DNA from: Hsuehochloa calcarea
Lineage: Eukaryota > Streptophyta > Magnoliopsida > Poales > Poaceae
Assembly (NCBI GenBank): GCA_036346395.1
Contig: CM070604.1
Coordinates: 5,131,904 to 5,195,903, forward strand
Reading direction: 5' to 3'
DNA length: 64,000 nucleotides
Shown: piece by piece, positions 33,877-46,321 of the stretch
Numbering within the stretch: the stretch's first letter is position 1
Layout of the letters: each line of letters starts with the position of its first letter
The notes under the pieces: model-generated
Seen by the model: only the letters and a program-made list of their open reading frames with translations
What the model was told of the DNA's origin: nothing
The model's database searches: none
Translations under genes and position numbers: made by a program

Positions 33877-36800
33877 TCAGGCACGAGCGCAAGCATCTCT
33901 GATCGCACGCAGCTCCGCGGCTGCATCCCTCATGCTCAACCTCTCGTACGGCACTCGCCTCGTGCAGCTAAGCCCGACCCTAATGGCAGAAACCAAGCAA
34001 TCGTGCACTGAAACGAGCGCCCCACCGTCGAATACGGGCAGCAGGGCGGGGTCGAGGACCTGCTCGATTTCGTCAGGAAACGCAGTGCCGACGAACTCGT
34101 GCAGCGTCAGGCCGTCCATGAACGCGTCGTTCGTCGGCGGCCTCCCCGAAAAGATCTCCAGGAGCGTTATTCCGAAGCTGTAGACGTCGCCGTGTGTTGA
34201 CACTTTCCCAGTTGTACCGTATTCTGCACATTATTAGAGACAAGTACTGAACTTTCTTTAGATTACGTTATAGTAACTTATAACGGAAAACTGGCTAAGA
34301 AATACCAGCATACACTATGCACGAGAAACTTAATCACTAAGGTTGGAGTTTAATTACCTGGTGCAACGTAGCCAATCGTGCCCCTTATGCCGATGGTGCT
34401 CTCGGCGTTGGCAGCATCATGGCTCCCCAGATCAATAAGCAGCTTTGCGAGGCCAAAGTCGCCGATGCATGCCGTCATGTCCTCGCCGAGAAGAACATTG
34501 CTCGGCTTAAGATCACAGTGTATGATTGGTGGTATGCAGCTGCTGTGGAGATAGTGCAACGCGTCGGCGATGTCCACAGCGATGTTGAGCCTTTGGCTTA
34601 CACTTAGGCTGTTGACATTATTGAGCGCTTCAGGTTTCGGATGCAGCCACCTGTCTAGGCTGTAATTAGGCATGAACTCGAACACCAAAGCTCTGAAGTC
34701 GTTACCCTCTGCGTCGACGCTGGAGCAGCAAGTGATGACACTCATGAGATTCCGGTGTCGTATGTTCCGTAAGGCTTCGCATTCCGACAGGAAAGTCTTG
34801 GAGGCGCCGGCTTGCCGGAGATCAAACACCTTCACCGCGACGGCGACGTCCTCGTGCACCAAAGCCCCTTTCATCTTCACTGACAAGGTCCCTTGGTACA
34901 CGGCACCATACTTTCCGGAGCCGACGAGGTTGGCGTCTGCAAAGTCGTCGGTGGCTTTCGCCAGTTCGGCGTAAGAAACTCTCGGGTAATAGTTGCCGTT
35001 GAGTACGCTTCGCGCCGCGGCGTTTGCAATTCTCGACTTCCTCTTGCGCCACTGGAGAACAGTAAACAACATGGCAGAGCACAGAGCTACGCCAATGATA
35101 GGTAACGCAATCTTGAGAAACAGATGAGCGCGTCGGGTGGAATTGGCCTGCCTACATGGCGGCAACCGGAGCTGCGGAGCGCCACCGCAGAGCGCACTGT
35201 TCCCGACCATCCTAAACCCGGTGGTGTTCGCGAACACGCCGTGCAGCGGAACCTGACCGTCGAGACGGTTGTGAGACAGGTCGAGCTCTATGAGGGAGCT
35301 CATGTTCTCCAATCCCGCCGGAATGCCGCCCGACAAGCCGTTCCGCGACAGGTACAGCTCCTGCAGTCCCGGCATCTGGCCGAGCTCCGGCGGGATGCTC
35401 CCGGATAGTCTGTTGCTTGTCAGGTTCAACCTCCTGAGCCCCTTCAACCTGCTCAACGTTGGCGGGATGCTTCCGGTGAAGAAATTGCTGTCCAAATCAA
35501 GGAACTCTAAGCTCTGGCAACTCCCCAGCTCGGCCGGCACCTCGCCGGAGAAGCGGTTTCCAGACAGTGCCATGAATGCGAGTTTCCCTAGCTGGCCTAC
35601 GTCTCGAGGGAGCAGGCCATCCAGCTGGTTATCCGACAAGTCCATCACCGATGACAACGACGAGAGGCTGAATAGTTCTCTCGGGACATGGCCGGTGAGC
35701 TCATTGCCGGAGAGGTTAAGCAGTGTGAGCTGCTGCAGGTTGCCGAGGCTGGGAGGAATCGATCCATTCAGTAAGTTATTGCTCAGGTCGAGGCTAAGCA
35801 GTCGCGTGAGGTTGCCAATGGCAGATGGCACCAGTTCGGTTAACTTGTTCTCCTGTAACTGCAACTCTTGAAGGTTCTTGAGCTTTCCGATTCCTTCCGG
35901 GATATCGCCGGCGAGGAGATTAGACCGGAGGACCAACTTTGCAGCCCGGCGAGGTTCCGACGTCCGCGGTATCATGCGGATATGCGATTGGTTGCAAGAT
36001 TCAGCGTCTGAGCTGCTCCGAGAGGCGGGCGATGGATCTCGGCATCGTGCCGCCGAGCTTGTTGCCGTCGAAAGATTTCAACCAGCGTGCGCAGTTGGTT
36101 AAGTTGTCCAAAACTCCCACCCGCGGCGTCGGTCGCCGTGAGCTCGTTGTTGGACAGCTGCGGTGATAACAAGCGAGCTTGCCGACCTCGGCGGGCACTT
36201 GCCCGGTGAAGCCGTTGTTGGCGGTGAGAACTTGCGCTTGGAGGCATTGGAGAGCGACGCCGGGATCGGCCCGGCGAGGCGGTTGCCGCCGAGGAAGAGG
36301 TACTGGAGGTTCGGCATACGCGCGCCCGCGTCGGGCGGGAGCTCCCCTCGGAACTCGTTGTTGGCGAGGGAGATGCCTTGCAGCGACGACATATTGAAGA
36401 ACCCCGGCGGGATCTCTCCGGCGAGGCGGTTCTGGTACACGGTGAAGAAGAGAAGGCCGGGAAGACCCGCGAGACCGTCGGGATTATCCCTTCCAGAAGG
36501 TTCTGGTCGAGCTCGAGCTGCCGGAGCCTCGTGAGGTTCGCGAGCGAGGGTGGGATGCGGCCGGAGAGCGAGTTGTGGCCGAGCCGGAGGACCGTGAGGT
36601 TCGGCAGTGCCGAGCCAGTCGGGGACGCCGCCGGTGAGGTTGTTGTTGTTGAGGTACGCGACGACGAGGCTGGTGCAGTTGCGGAGGGCGCCGGGTATCT
36701 CGCCGGTGAAGGCGTTGTCGCAGAGGCCGAGGTACCGGAGGCGCTGGAGCCGGCCGAGGCTCGCGGGGATGCTGCCGGAGATGCCGTTGGTGGTGAGATT

Positions 36801-37076
36801 GAAAACCTCGAGGTACGTGAGGTTGGCGACGCCAGGGGGGATCTCCCCGGTGAGGCGGCGCGAGGAGACGTCCAGGGACGTGACGCGCCCCGCGGTGCAG
36901 TTCACGCCCGGCCAGCGGCAGAAGTGCACCGTGTCGTTCCACGACCGGAGTGCGCCGGACGGGTCCGACAGGCCGGCCTTGAACGCCACCAGCGCATCCC
37001 GGTCGGTGTCCGCCGCCGCCGCCGCCGCTAGTTGCAATAACAAGAGCAACACCACTGCCTCAACTGCCGTCGCCAT
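33877..37076 (-). CDS. non-RD LRR receptor-like kinase (Xa21/FLS2 class), copy 1; reading frame broken
   Basis: Would be a plasma-membrane immune-type receptor of LRR subfamily XII. Exon 1 is 37076-34358 and exon 2 is 34223-33877, with a 134-bp GT-AG intron splitting the APEYG motif. The ATG at 37076 opens a signal peptide (MATAVEAVVLLLLLQL) and the LRR cap with RSWNDTVHFCRWPGVNC. LRRs follow, then a membrane segment (about 35128-35052) and a kinase with loop VGSGKYGAVYQG, VAVKVF, HCDLKPSN and GDFGLAK. Cys before the catalytic Asp marks a non-RD kinase. The frame is lost at 36250-35960, where about a dozen bases are missing relative to copy 2. Two compensating shifts lie at about 36610 and 36485. 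It may be a pseudogene or damaged by sequence error. Confidence 0.85.
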
Positions 37077-37204
37077 GCTTGTTACAAATCTTCCGCCGCC
37101 GCTAGTTGCATGGACACGGCTCAAGCGAGTGGAGAGGCCAAGTAGCCAAATGTTCAGCTGATTTGGCTGTCCGGCGCCGTGATGGACCAACTGAACATAT
37201 CGCT

Positions 37205-37217
37205 ACATATAAATAAA
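37205..37217 (-). promoter_or_regulatory. possible TATA box of receptor kinase copy 1
   Basis: The minus strand reads TTTATTTATATGT about 130 bases before the ATG at 37076. Copy 2 has the same sequence around 53271-53283. Position and AT content are suitable; no other evidence. Confidence 0.35.
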
Positions 37218-37559
37218 GAAGCAAGTATAGTCATGCATTCGGTCGAATTAATCTGCTCTCTTGCTGACGACTTGGCGCTCTAGAAAGCAGACAGGTCATA
37301 CTCAAACCAACTAATCAACAGGCGACTTGAAAATTTGGGGGAGTTGATTCTGATAATAGCCAGATTGGTCTTGCTTGTTGACTTTATCAAAACATACATT
37401 AACAAGTCACTAGTTGCCAGCAACTGTGCAAGGAAGACTGGGTGGGTATACATGAGTACTACGACTTGTTTGCATCGATGCACTAACTTTTTCAGAGGAC
37501 TCGTAGCAGCCGGGTCGACAGGTCGTTCATGTTTTGTTCCATTAGTCAATTAGTTGACT

Positions 37560-40500
37560 TTTGTATGGTTGTTACACGGTGTTTGACTTGATTGTGAGCT
37601 TGGTGCCAACCATTTGTGAATTTGAGACCGTCATATCTCAAATTTGTAATTTGGAATCTTCTGTGTTCACAGTACCGGTCCCTGGATGAGTAGCTAGTGC
37701 TCACAATTATATCAGTGGATATCAAACACATATCACAAAAATGTAAAACTATTGTATAATAATAAACAAGCGTAAATATACCTTATGACTTTTGTCTTTC
37801 AGAATGGTCGACCAGGCCAAATATTGTTAAAGAATCAGCAGCGGAAGTGGAATTTAAAGTACAACACGTGAAAACCCTCACGATATACCCACGGTCAATC
37901 GACTGGGCCCGCAACCTAATTATTGGCCTTCTTGTCTTTCAGTCTTGAAGAATGTGCATAAGTGTCCATGTAGCATTCTTCTTTTATGTTTACTGAATAA
38001 TAATATATTGAGCGAGCATGAGTACACAACCGTACTCGCGAGCTAACATACAGAATACATTTATATAATATGCAAGGCTGATCAAAGAAATGACTTGTGG
38101 TTCTAAAACCACTTATTGAAATAGATTATGTAGTAGCAAATTATGAGACTTAGCATTTTTAACTAACACAGATTTTAACAAAGTTGAGTTTTGTTAAAAA
38201 TACTAGTGGGTGCTTCAACCTCCTAGATCACTGAGTGGCTCCATCCACCCAATATTCATATTCTTTCTCGGGTCACATCTCGTACTTATTATTGGTTCCT
38301 AACCAGACCATCTCAAATCTCTGGTTCTAACCCATCTTTCAATTCCCTCCCACAAATTATTTTATAAAAATAAAATCTACTTCATGCAAGTTCTCGACAT
38401 CGCCCATGATCGTGGGCACAGCTATCCAGATAGTTTTCTCAGTCTGCAGAGTTCGTACGCTTTACCCACAAGAGACAATCAACATATAATATCCGTCTTG
38501 ACACACCTACATAGGTGTGCAACAAAGATAATTGTCACAAGACTTTTACAATGCCTCACCTCAACACAACTCCATCACAAGGTGTCACCTCCTTGGGCCG
38601 CGCCCCCAGGAAGTCACCCACTTGCGTTGTGTAGTTTGGTGGCTCTCTTACCCTTAATCCACACCACACACCCACTAATGGTGAACTTGTGATGAGGTGA
38701 ACAAATTAGTCAGCCAGGTTGTATTCATAGACTTGTGGTTACATTATTTTTACATGAAAGGTCATCATAAGATCTGGGTCCTTAATTAACTCAGGTGGTA
38801 CTTCCCCATTCCCACTCTGTCGTATTCTTCCTAGCACCTGTCACGCTTTCCAACCGCTCGAGTCAAAATGCTTTTGGTTTTCTTTTGTTTTGAAATACTT
38901 TTCTAGTCAACATACCACCAGCTCCAACCTCGACTACCCAAATCCAGTTCAAGTTTTAAATTATGTCGGGGAAAATTATTGCCCGCATACCAATGTACCT
39001 AAGTAAGGCTAAGTATCACATTTAGATACATACTTAGTAGCTAGTATGTATACTATTAGTCTAGGGTAACAATTGATAGTGTCCAAGTTCAATGATAGGA
39101 AGTCTATATGCAATTATCATTAAGGTATTAGCTATGAGCTAAATTAACATATTTGTATAAATCATAACAATATAATTTCATAACTTTAAAATAATATAAT
39201 TGCATTTCAAAAGTAGGTGCAAAATGTTGACTCGCTTTACTCAATGTTCTGATAATCTTGATCTTGATCTCGTTCTTGTTGGGACTGTTGTTCCTGTCAT
39301 GGCTTTAGATTCTAACTACGCAGAATATGATTGAACCTAAGAGCATCTGAAAGACAACAAAATGAAATCTAATAAATACAAAGGCAAGTAACAAAGGAAA
39401 CACTTCAATGAAAATCAATCAACCCAAGAGTATGCGAAGCAGGAAAATACTTCAAATGAAACTAAGTATATCTAACGGTATCTTGAAAGGAGGAGGTATT
39501 CTAGATGAAACTAATCATACTTAGTGGAGTTGATAAAGGAAGTATTTCAGATAAAGTATATACAAAGGAAGTTGATGAAGAAAATACTTCAGATGAAGTA
39601 TAACTAAAGGAAGTTGATGAAGGAAATACTTCAAACAGAATGAAGTACATCCAGGAATATTTGGAATAAAGAAAATACTTCAAACCAAAGTAGATAAATC
39701 CAAACTCTATTTGTTTAGTCTAGTGGTGGGGTTTTGGTTGATAGTCAAACTTAGGGTTATGTAACTGTTTGATCCGGAGTGAGGGCGAGAGGGGTCGGGC
39801 TCTCAGAAAGTCCGCTGGTGCGAAGAGTTAGGACTCCAACGGGGTGGGGAGAATATTCATAAGAATATTCGCATCGGTTACCTAGATAGGAGAGATCATC
39901 CAGTTAGGTCGAACTCTCTGACCCACCTTCTAGTCATGAATGGTCCTTTTGCTGGGAATAGATAGTGATAGGTGATGGCTGGATTCTATACAAGGTTGAT
40001 TGGTGGTTGATTATTATCATCCACCTAGGAACACCTCATTGATGCTTACACACGATGCCTAGTTGAATTAATGATTTATTTTGTTATTACTTCCTATTTA
40101 ACGAGGAAGTTTCATGATTGTTAGGTGAGACCTATGCATAGGTATAAGATTCGCTCTGGGTAGACATTAGTCTCACCGACACATGGGGTCTATTTCACTT
40201 AATGATTTCTTTTATTATTTGATATTTATCAAGGAAGTTCCATGATCCTTAGTTGGAACTTTTGAGCATTGGCTAGATACCAGCCTATAACTTGATCAGG
40301 GGCGTTTACGGTTTTGAGTTCATATATGATTTGATCTTTAGTTAGCTTCATTACTTGCGTGGCTTGACATACTCTAAAGTGAATCTATCATACTAGGTTG
40401 ATCCTTAGCCATAGCACATGCTAATGACTACTTCTCGTTAAGTAAATAACTATATTACAAGTCCTATGGGTTATTACCTACTAGTCCTTGCTTGGCGTTC

Positions 40501-42985
40501 AACTCTATCACCTTGATTACTATTACTAGTATGAAGTTAGGTCACAGTTATCGCTAACCTTCATCAAGGTTTATCGCTTCTACACTTTACTTGGTATTTT
40601 GTTCTAAATATCGAGGACATACTTGGTTGCTTAATCGACTACTAGCATGGTCCATATGCCAATGACATACATGCATATACATATACTTTTATTTCCTTGC
40701 TTATTCTATGTCCTAAGTATATGTGAGTTTACGTATCTCACTACTGGATTACTATACTAAGATTTACCCTTATACATGATGTGACTAGATCATGATATGA
40801 TAATGGCCTAGGGCCTACTAGTTATTGGATCATGTGTGTATGTACATGCCTAAACATGTCTATATCATTTTAGGTTCTAACTACCTAAGTAGGTCATTTT
40901 AGTTTTATCCTTTAGTTAGTTTACTTACTGTGCGATCTTTCATTAAAGATTTGACTTAGATTGCAAATGAAGAGTTCGACTAACTACGTTATTCTTACTA
41001 AACACTAACTGGTGTTGATCACTGGCCGCTTGATATTGTGTTTTATTTGCTAATGGCTTGTACGTACTCGAATCGTCCACCCGATTGATTCACTAATTGG
41101 GTTAGTTAAAGGAAGTGTATGGTAATTGAAACCTACATTGATAATCCACCTTAATCCTTGCTTAACACTAATCAATCTCCAATCCACAAACTAACTGACA
41201 ATCTACTGGAATGGGTCCACTGGTCAGTTGCTGAGAGAGAGGGCAACACAGAGGGAGTTATAGAGGGGGGGGGGACCACTGGTCATACAAACATACATAC
41301 AGAGAGAGAGAGAGAGAGATAGAGGGGGCCCACCTTTCATTCTAATAGAGCTTTAATTAGCTCAGTCCTAATGACTGCTCTGTCCTAATGATACCTTAAT
41401 GGCCACATTAATAACTAGCTACAGTGTTGGTCCTATTTGGACCGGGACAGAGCAGCTAGGGGCGCTCTCGGGCCGTGGTCGTCACTGGCGAGCCGGGCCA
41501 CGGGGGTGACCGACAAGGCCACAAATGGGTTCTCCTTGGGCATGCGAACTCGTTGGTGCGAGTGGCGAGGGTTGGGTGGCTCATAACAACAGCGCAACGA
41601 CTACTAGCGGCAGCGGCAGCGGCTTTCGGGCTACGGTGGACTTACACGCTCCGACGACGCTTCTGGCTAACCGTCGCCCGCATGAGTATCTACAAGAGAA
41701 GGGGAGCCTACTGGAGTGGAGGGGCGATGGAGGCGGCCGAAGGATGGTCAATGGCGATGACCCGAGGCGGCAGGGGAACCTTCACGTGGCGGCGACATCA
41801 TGTGAAGAAAGGGGGTCGTGAGCTGTGAGGATGCATGAAGGAGGCGAGGAGATGGGCGAATAGGAGGGAATTGGGGAAAGGCTCACCGGAGAGGATGCGA
41901 CAGCGGAAACGGAAGCTTTCGGCCGGAAGTAAAGAAGACGAAGTCGTCGACGAAATCCTGTGGACAAAAGGGGAAATTAAATGGGGGGAAGATTGCTCGT
42001 GCTCCGGAACACATGGTGACGCGGGTGGTGGAGAGAGAAGCTCACCGGAGTGGCGGGGAGGCGATGGTGATGCGGCGGCTGGAAATGGCGCTTGCGCCTT
42101 TTTCACGTGCGTGCTCGGTGGAGAAGAAGAGGTGGAGGAGAGTGACCGGGGAGGGTGAAAGGTGTCTCAGGTGGCCATTTATAGGCGAGAGGGGGTGGAG
42201 GGTCGGTGGTGGAGGCGAATTGACGGGATAGCGTGACGTCGGGGCGGTATGGGAACAATAGCATGGAGGGACGCCAAAGAGACGGGTTGGCCGCCTGCTC
42301 CTTTGCGACGGCACGGGAACACGTGACACGATGAATAGCAGGGGGGTGTCATCTCTGTGTGGCGCCAGTATGGGCAGGTGTGGCGGTGGGGGAGGCAAGG
42401 ACGAAGCCGGTAGGGTGCGCGTGCGGTGTTGGTGCGTGGAAGAAAGAGAGGAAGAGAGGGGGCGAGGGTGGGCTGGTCCGAGGGAAAAATGGGCTGAGGC
42501 CGGGGGGATGTGCTGGGCCGGTGCGTGCGGTGTGGGCCGAGGCCGAGAGGAAAGCCAAGGGGAGGGTGCGCTAGGCCAAGGTCAATTTCGGTTGGGGAAA
42601 AAGGAGGGGAAAGAAAGAGAGGGGAAAAGAGGAAAAGGAAATAGGAAAATCGGGAAAAAACGATGGCTTAATTTTTGGAATATGTTCTCATCATGGATTT
42701 CTATTTTAGATATTTTTAGCGAATTTACCTACATATGAAACTTTGGTTTCAAGTTTTGAAATTCCACTGTTAAGGTTCCGATTTTTTATCATGAATTGAA
42801 CATTCAATATTCTTATGCGTTCGTTGGTGCAATCCATTCTTTTAGAGAAACTAATTCGGGCATGATCGCCTTCAAAACAACTCAGCAAAGTTTTACACAA
42901 GCTGATAACCAATAACACACAAAAGTTTTAAAAATATCATATTTTTAACTTTGTAAATTTTAGATCCCAATTTTGGGGTGTTATA
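37560..42985. repeat. LTR-derived noncoding block, copy 1
   Basis: About 5.4 kb without a credible gene. On the minus strand it begins TATAACACCCCAAAATT at 42985, close to the TGTAACACC start of large rice Ty3 LTRs. A minus-strand TATA motif (CCTATAAATGGCC, 42173-42185) is followed by a CT-rich leader, as in an LTR promoter. Lower coordinates (37800-41300) hold AT-rich LTR-like sequence, a GA microsatellite (about 41300-41320) and a G run. The left limit is uncertain. Confidence 0.45.
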
Positions 42986-43137
42986 GACACCGACATCGCT
43001 ATAAATTTAGGCAGATACGTGGGATATACTAATATGAGATTGCACTTGCTGGCTTCTGCTGTGTGAAAATTCAGTTTGGAAAATTTGAGCATAACCCAAC
43101 AAAGAGCTCAAAGGTGAGCTTAATTACTGTTCTAAAA

Positions 43138-44733
43138 GGGGGAAAAAATTATATGCCACTACAAATATTCCGGATCCCTGATCTACCATTGCAAAGGAAT
43201 TTCTCCCTCACATATAGGGCTGGAAATGAGCCGAGCCGAGCCGGCTCCAGCCAAGCTCGCCCAGGCTCGGTCTGAGGCTCGGCTCGGCTCATTTGGAAAA
43301 CGAGCTCGAGAGCCGGCTCGGCTCGAAAAAAAGCTCGAGCCGGCTCGTTTGGCTCGTTCAAGCCAGGGCTCCTCAAGCTCAAAAACAAAGGTAGAATAAT
43401 ATGATTATATGAGTCATTTATCATCTATTCAAAATCCAATCATCATAAACAAAGCGAGAAATACAACAATACATAATCCATACAACCATTCAACATAGAT
43501 TCATAGGGGCTCCCAAGCCCAGAAATAAAAGCAGAATGTGATTATATGGGGTTGCGCCTAGCTCGTTTGGCTCGCGAGCCGGCTCGAGCTCGGTGAAGAT
43601 TCGAGCCGAGCTCGAAGTCCGGCTCGGCTCGAAAAAAACGAGCTCGAGCTCGAAAAACGCTGAGCTCGCGTGTCATGAGCTTTTTCCAGCCTTACTCACA
43701 TACCATTGCAAAGTTCAAACATACCTTTTATTCCATTGTTGATCAATCAAGCTATGAAGTGGCTGCGCAAATACTATTTTACCCTTGATGTCTTCTTCCT
43801 CTCACTCCTTCTTCTCACTCTCACTTAGCCAAATCCAGTTGTGAGCGGGCCGTCTCGGCCGAGGAGGCAACCGCCGCCGCCTCACATCGACGAAAGGAGG
43901 CGCAGAATGGTGCACCCACGACCGGGTGGAGAAGGACGACACCACCGGCTCGATCCACGCCGAAGATGGAGGAGGACGTCGGGGGAGGAAGAGGGCACCA
44001 AAGTCCATGGAGACAACTCAGCGTGAAGGCACTAGAGGGCGGGGCGGTGCTGGCTCCAGCGAAGGGTGGGCGGTGCAGGCTCCATCGATGGGCGCGAGCA
44101 AGACGATGGTGGAGATCGGCAACGACGTTGATGCCGACGACGACAATGGGGTGGTGTGAGGATTGACAGCGAAGATGGCGCCGGGATGAGGTGGAGGCGC
44201 GCTGCTCAAGTCGGTAGAGATCCGGTGCGACGGCGGTGGTTCGGGGGTGGCGTCACCGGATCGAAGACGGGGACAGAGGGTCAGAGCCAAACAGGAGATG
44301 ATAAAGAGGGTTCACTAGCGACATAGAAGAAAACAGGAAAGGCGCCAGCGACAGCTGTTGGTTCCATAAAGGGGCCAACACACAAGGGGGAGAAAGAGAG
44401 AGGAAAAGGAGAGGGGGGAAGGGCAGCACAGGTGGAGGAGCTCGCCCGCCGGCTAGGGCGACGGTGGCTGGGCAGGCAGAGAGAGGCAGCGACGTCGAGT
44501 GAATTGGAGGAGAGAGAGAAGCAAGATGGGAAGAAAAGAAAAGGAAGGAGAAGAAAGAAATGAGGATGTTTTGGGTAATTTGGAAAATGTTGACGAAACA
44601 AATTTAACGGAGGTGATGGCATTGACATAAGAGGGTATGTTTTGACTTTGCAGTGTGAGGGAGAGTCGGAGAGGTCACTTTGCAATGCAGATCAGGGATC
44701 TGTAACATTTGCAAAGGAATATAATTTTCCCCC
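43138..44733. mobile_element. TIR DNA transposon inserted in the LINE region, copy 1
   Basis: The 1596-bp element has long inverted ends. GGGGGAAAAAATTATA...GGATCCCTGATCTACCATTGCAAAG on the left matches the reverse of the right end from about 44660 to 44733. Both sides carry TTCTAAAA (43130-43137, 44734-44741), an 8-bp target duplication suggesting hAT or a related superfamily. The interior has GC-rich open frames with no recognised domain. A smaller hAT MITE sits near its left end. Confidence 0.75.
43215..43694. mobile_element. hAT MITE rich in GGCTCGGCTCG motifs, copy 1
   Basis: 480 bp with inverted ends TAGGGCTGGAAA and (reverse) TAAGGCTGGAAA. The 8-bp target duplication CTCACATA is perfect (43207-43214, 43695-43702). 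Subterminal regions are packed with GGCTCG/GAGCC motifs in both orientations, typical transposase-binding arrays of hAT elements. It is nested inside the larger TIR element. Confidence 0.88.
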
Positions 44734-45299
44734 TTCTAAAAAAGTAGAGACAACTATAGAAGAAGAGGGTTGTATCACTGTATGCGGATGATGTTGTGAT
44801 TATGCTTGCACCAATAAAGGAGGAAGTGAGAGCACTTGGCCACATGCTGCGATGGTTTGGCCAGGCGACTAGACTCCAACCAAATGTTCAAAAGAGATCG
44901 GCCATCGCAATTAGATGTAATGAACTCAATCCGGAAGAGATATTGTAGGGTTAATAGCAAACATAAAACATCTAGTGTGCAAATATTTGGGTCTCCCATT
45001 ATCGTTGCGCAAACTAAGATGATCACAATTACTACCATTGTTCGATCGACTATCTAGCAGGATGGCAGGATGGAAGGCCTGATTGATGTCCAAGGGAGGA
45101 AGGAGGATATTGCTAAAATCAGGTTTGACGGTAATACCTATTTACCATATGACCCTCTGGGAACTCCCAAAGTGGGCGATCAAGACAATAAACAAAAGGG
45201 AGCTACTACAAAACGCTATACCATTGGAAGCACTTCCAACGGTATAGCAACGTATTGTTGAGTTTTAATACACTTCCAAAAGTTTTAATATAGAAATGT

Positions 45300-46075
45300 A
45301 TCATATAGCACTTCCAAAAGTTTCATGGAAGTTACAGTTTTAAACGGTCGAAGTTTCAAGAAGGTTTCAACAAAAGTTTCAAGTCAATTCATCAAATTCT
45401 ACAAAAAATGAAGTTCTAAAATCTTTCGAGGAAGTTAAAAAAATTCAAGCAAAAGTTTCATCCTTGTTTCATACAGTCTCACTAGGTTTCATAGAGTTTC
45501 AAAATAGTTTCCAGAATGTTTCAGTGCATGATTAGAGTGTTTTAGTGTGTTTCAATGAATTTCAAATGAAAACTTATCTTATACAAAAAAAATAAAACTC
45601 CATGAGACTTGGGATGAAACTTCATGAAACACATAGAAATTAGTTTCATCCAATTATTTGTGATTAAAATTTCATGAAACTTAATGAAACTTGATGAAAC
45701 ACGATGAAACTTGGATGAAACTTAATGAAACTTTTTGAGACTTGTGATGAAACTTCATAAGACTTGAAATGAAAAAATTCATGAAACTTGATGAAACACG
45801 ATGAAACTTGCGACGAAACTTCATGAGACTTGGGACGAAACTTAATGAAACTAGATGAAACTTGATAAAACACGATAAAACTTGGGATAAAACTTCATGA
45901 AACTTAATGAGACTTGGAATGAAACACGATGAAACTTGGGATGAAACTTCATGAGACTTTGGATGAAACTTTATGAAACTATATGAAACTTGATGAAACA
46001 CGATCAAACTTAATAAAACTTGGGATGAAACTTCATATGGGATGAAACTTCATAAAACATGATGTCACTACTGAA
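45300..46075. repeat. degenerate ATGAAACTT tandem array, copy 1
   Basis: Dozens of imperfect ATGAAACTT/ATGAAACTTGGG units with occasional ATGAAACACG variants. The minus-strand reading frame shows SFIKFH/VSSCF repeats with no stop over about 100 codons, a by-product of the repeat. Copy 2 has extra units near 62016-62045. Confidence 0.85.
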
Positions 46076-46237
46076 AACTTGTCTTATACAAAAAAAAACT
46101 CCATGAGAGCAAGCTGAACTTTGTTCATAACATAAACACACACACACACACCATATTAAGTCCAATATACTAGCTAACCAATTATGTCGTGCTTCTGCTC
46201 GGTGCTAACAAGTTCCTGCACTGCAGCCTTCCACGTT

Positions 46238-46321
46238 TCAGCCGCACCTGAGGTGTATCTCGTAGCAGCAGGGGATGCACTGGTACGCCCAGCCGAGCCC
46301 CTGCTCGTCGCACTCGCAGTA
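46238..46321 (-). pseudogene. captured nucleoredoxin-type C1 domain fragment, copy 1
   Basis: The minus strand reads YCECDEQGLGWAYQC, then CYEIHLRCG and TGA. The paired Cys and the WxYxC...C.YEIH pattern resemble the C-terminal C1-like zinc domain of plant nucleoredoxins. Only this end of the gene is recognisable. It lies inside Pack-MULE 1, so it was probably captured. Confidence 0.5.

Noticed and set aside
35124..35871. Plus-strand open frames up to 193 codons across the receptor kinase LRRs (also 51196-51943)
   Set aside because: They are antisense to the LRR coding frame, composition is Ser/Pro-biased, and they mirror the repeated leucine-rich codons.
41475..42738. Several GC-rich open frames in the LTR block (repeated at 57538-58727)
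   Set aside because: No domain, overlapping frames on both strands, and located by an LTR-type promoter in repeat DNA; low chance of being genes.
45300..46075. Array of short repeats that might be mistaken for a CRISPR or a coding tandem-repeat protein
   Set aside because: Units are 9-12 bases, degenerate and lack unique spacers. The long open frame is a by-product of a stop-free repeat and lies inside a transposon-like element.
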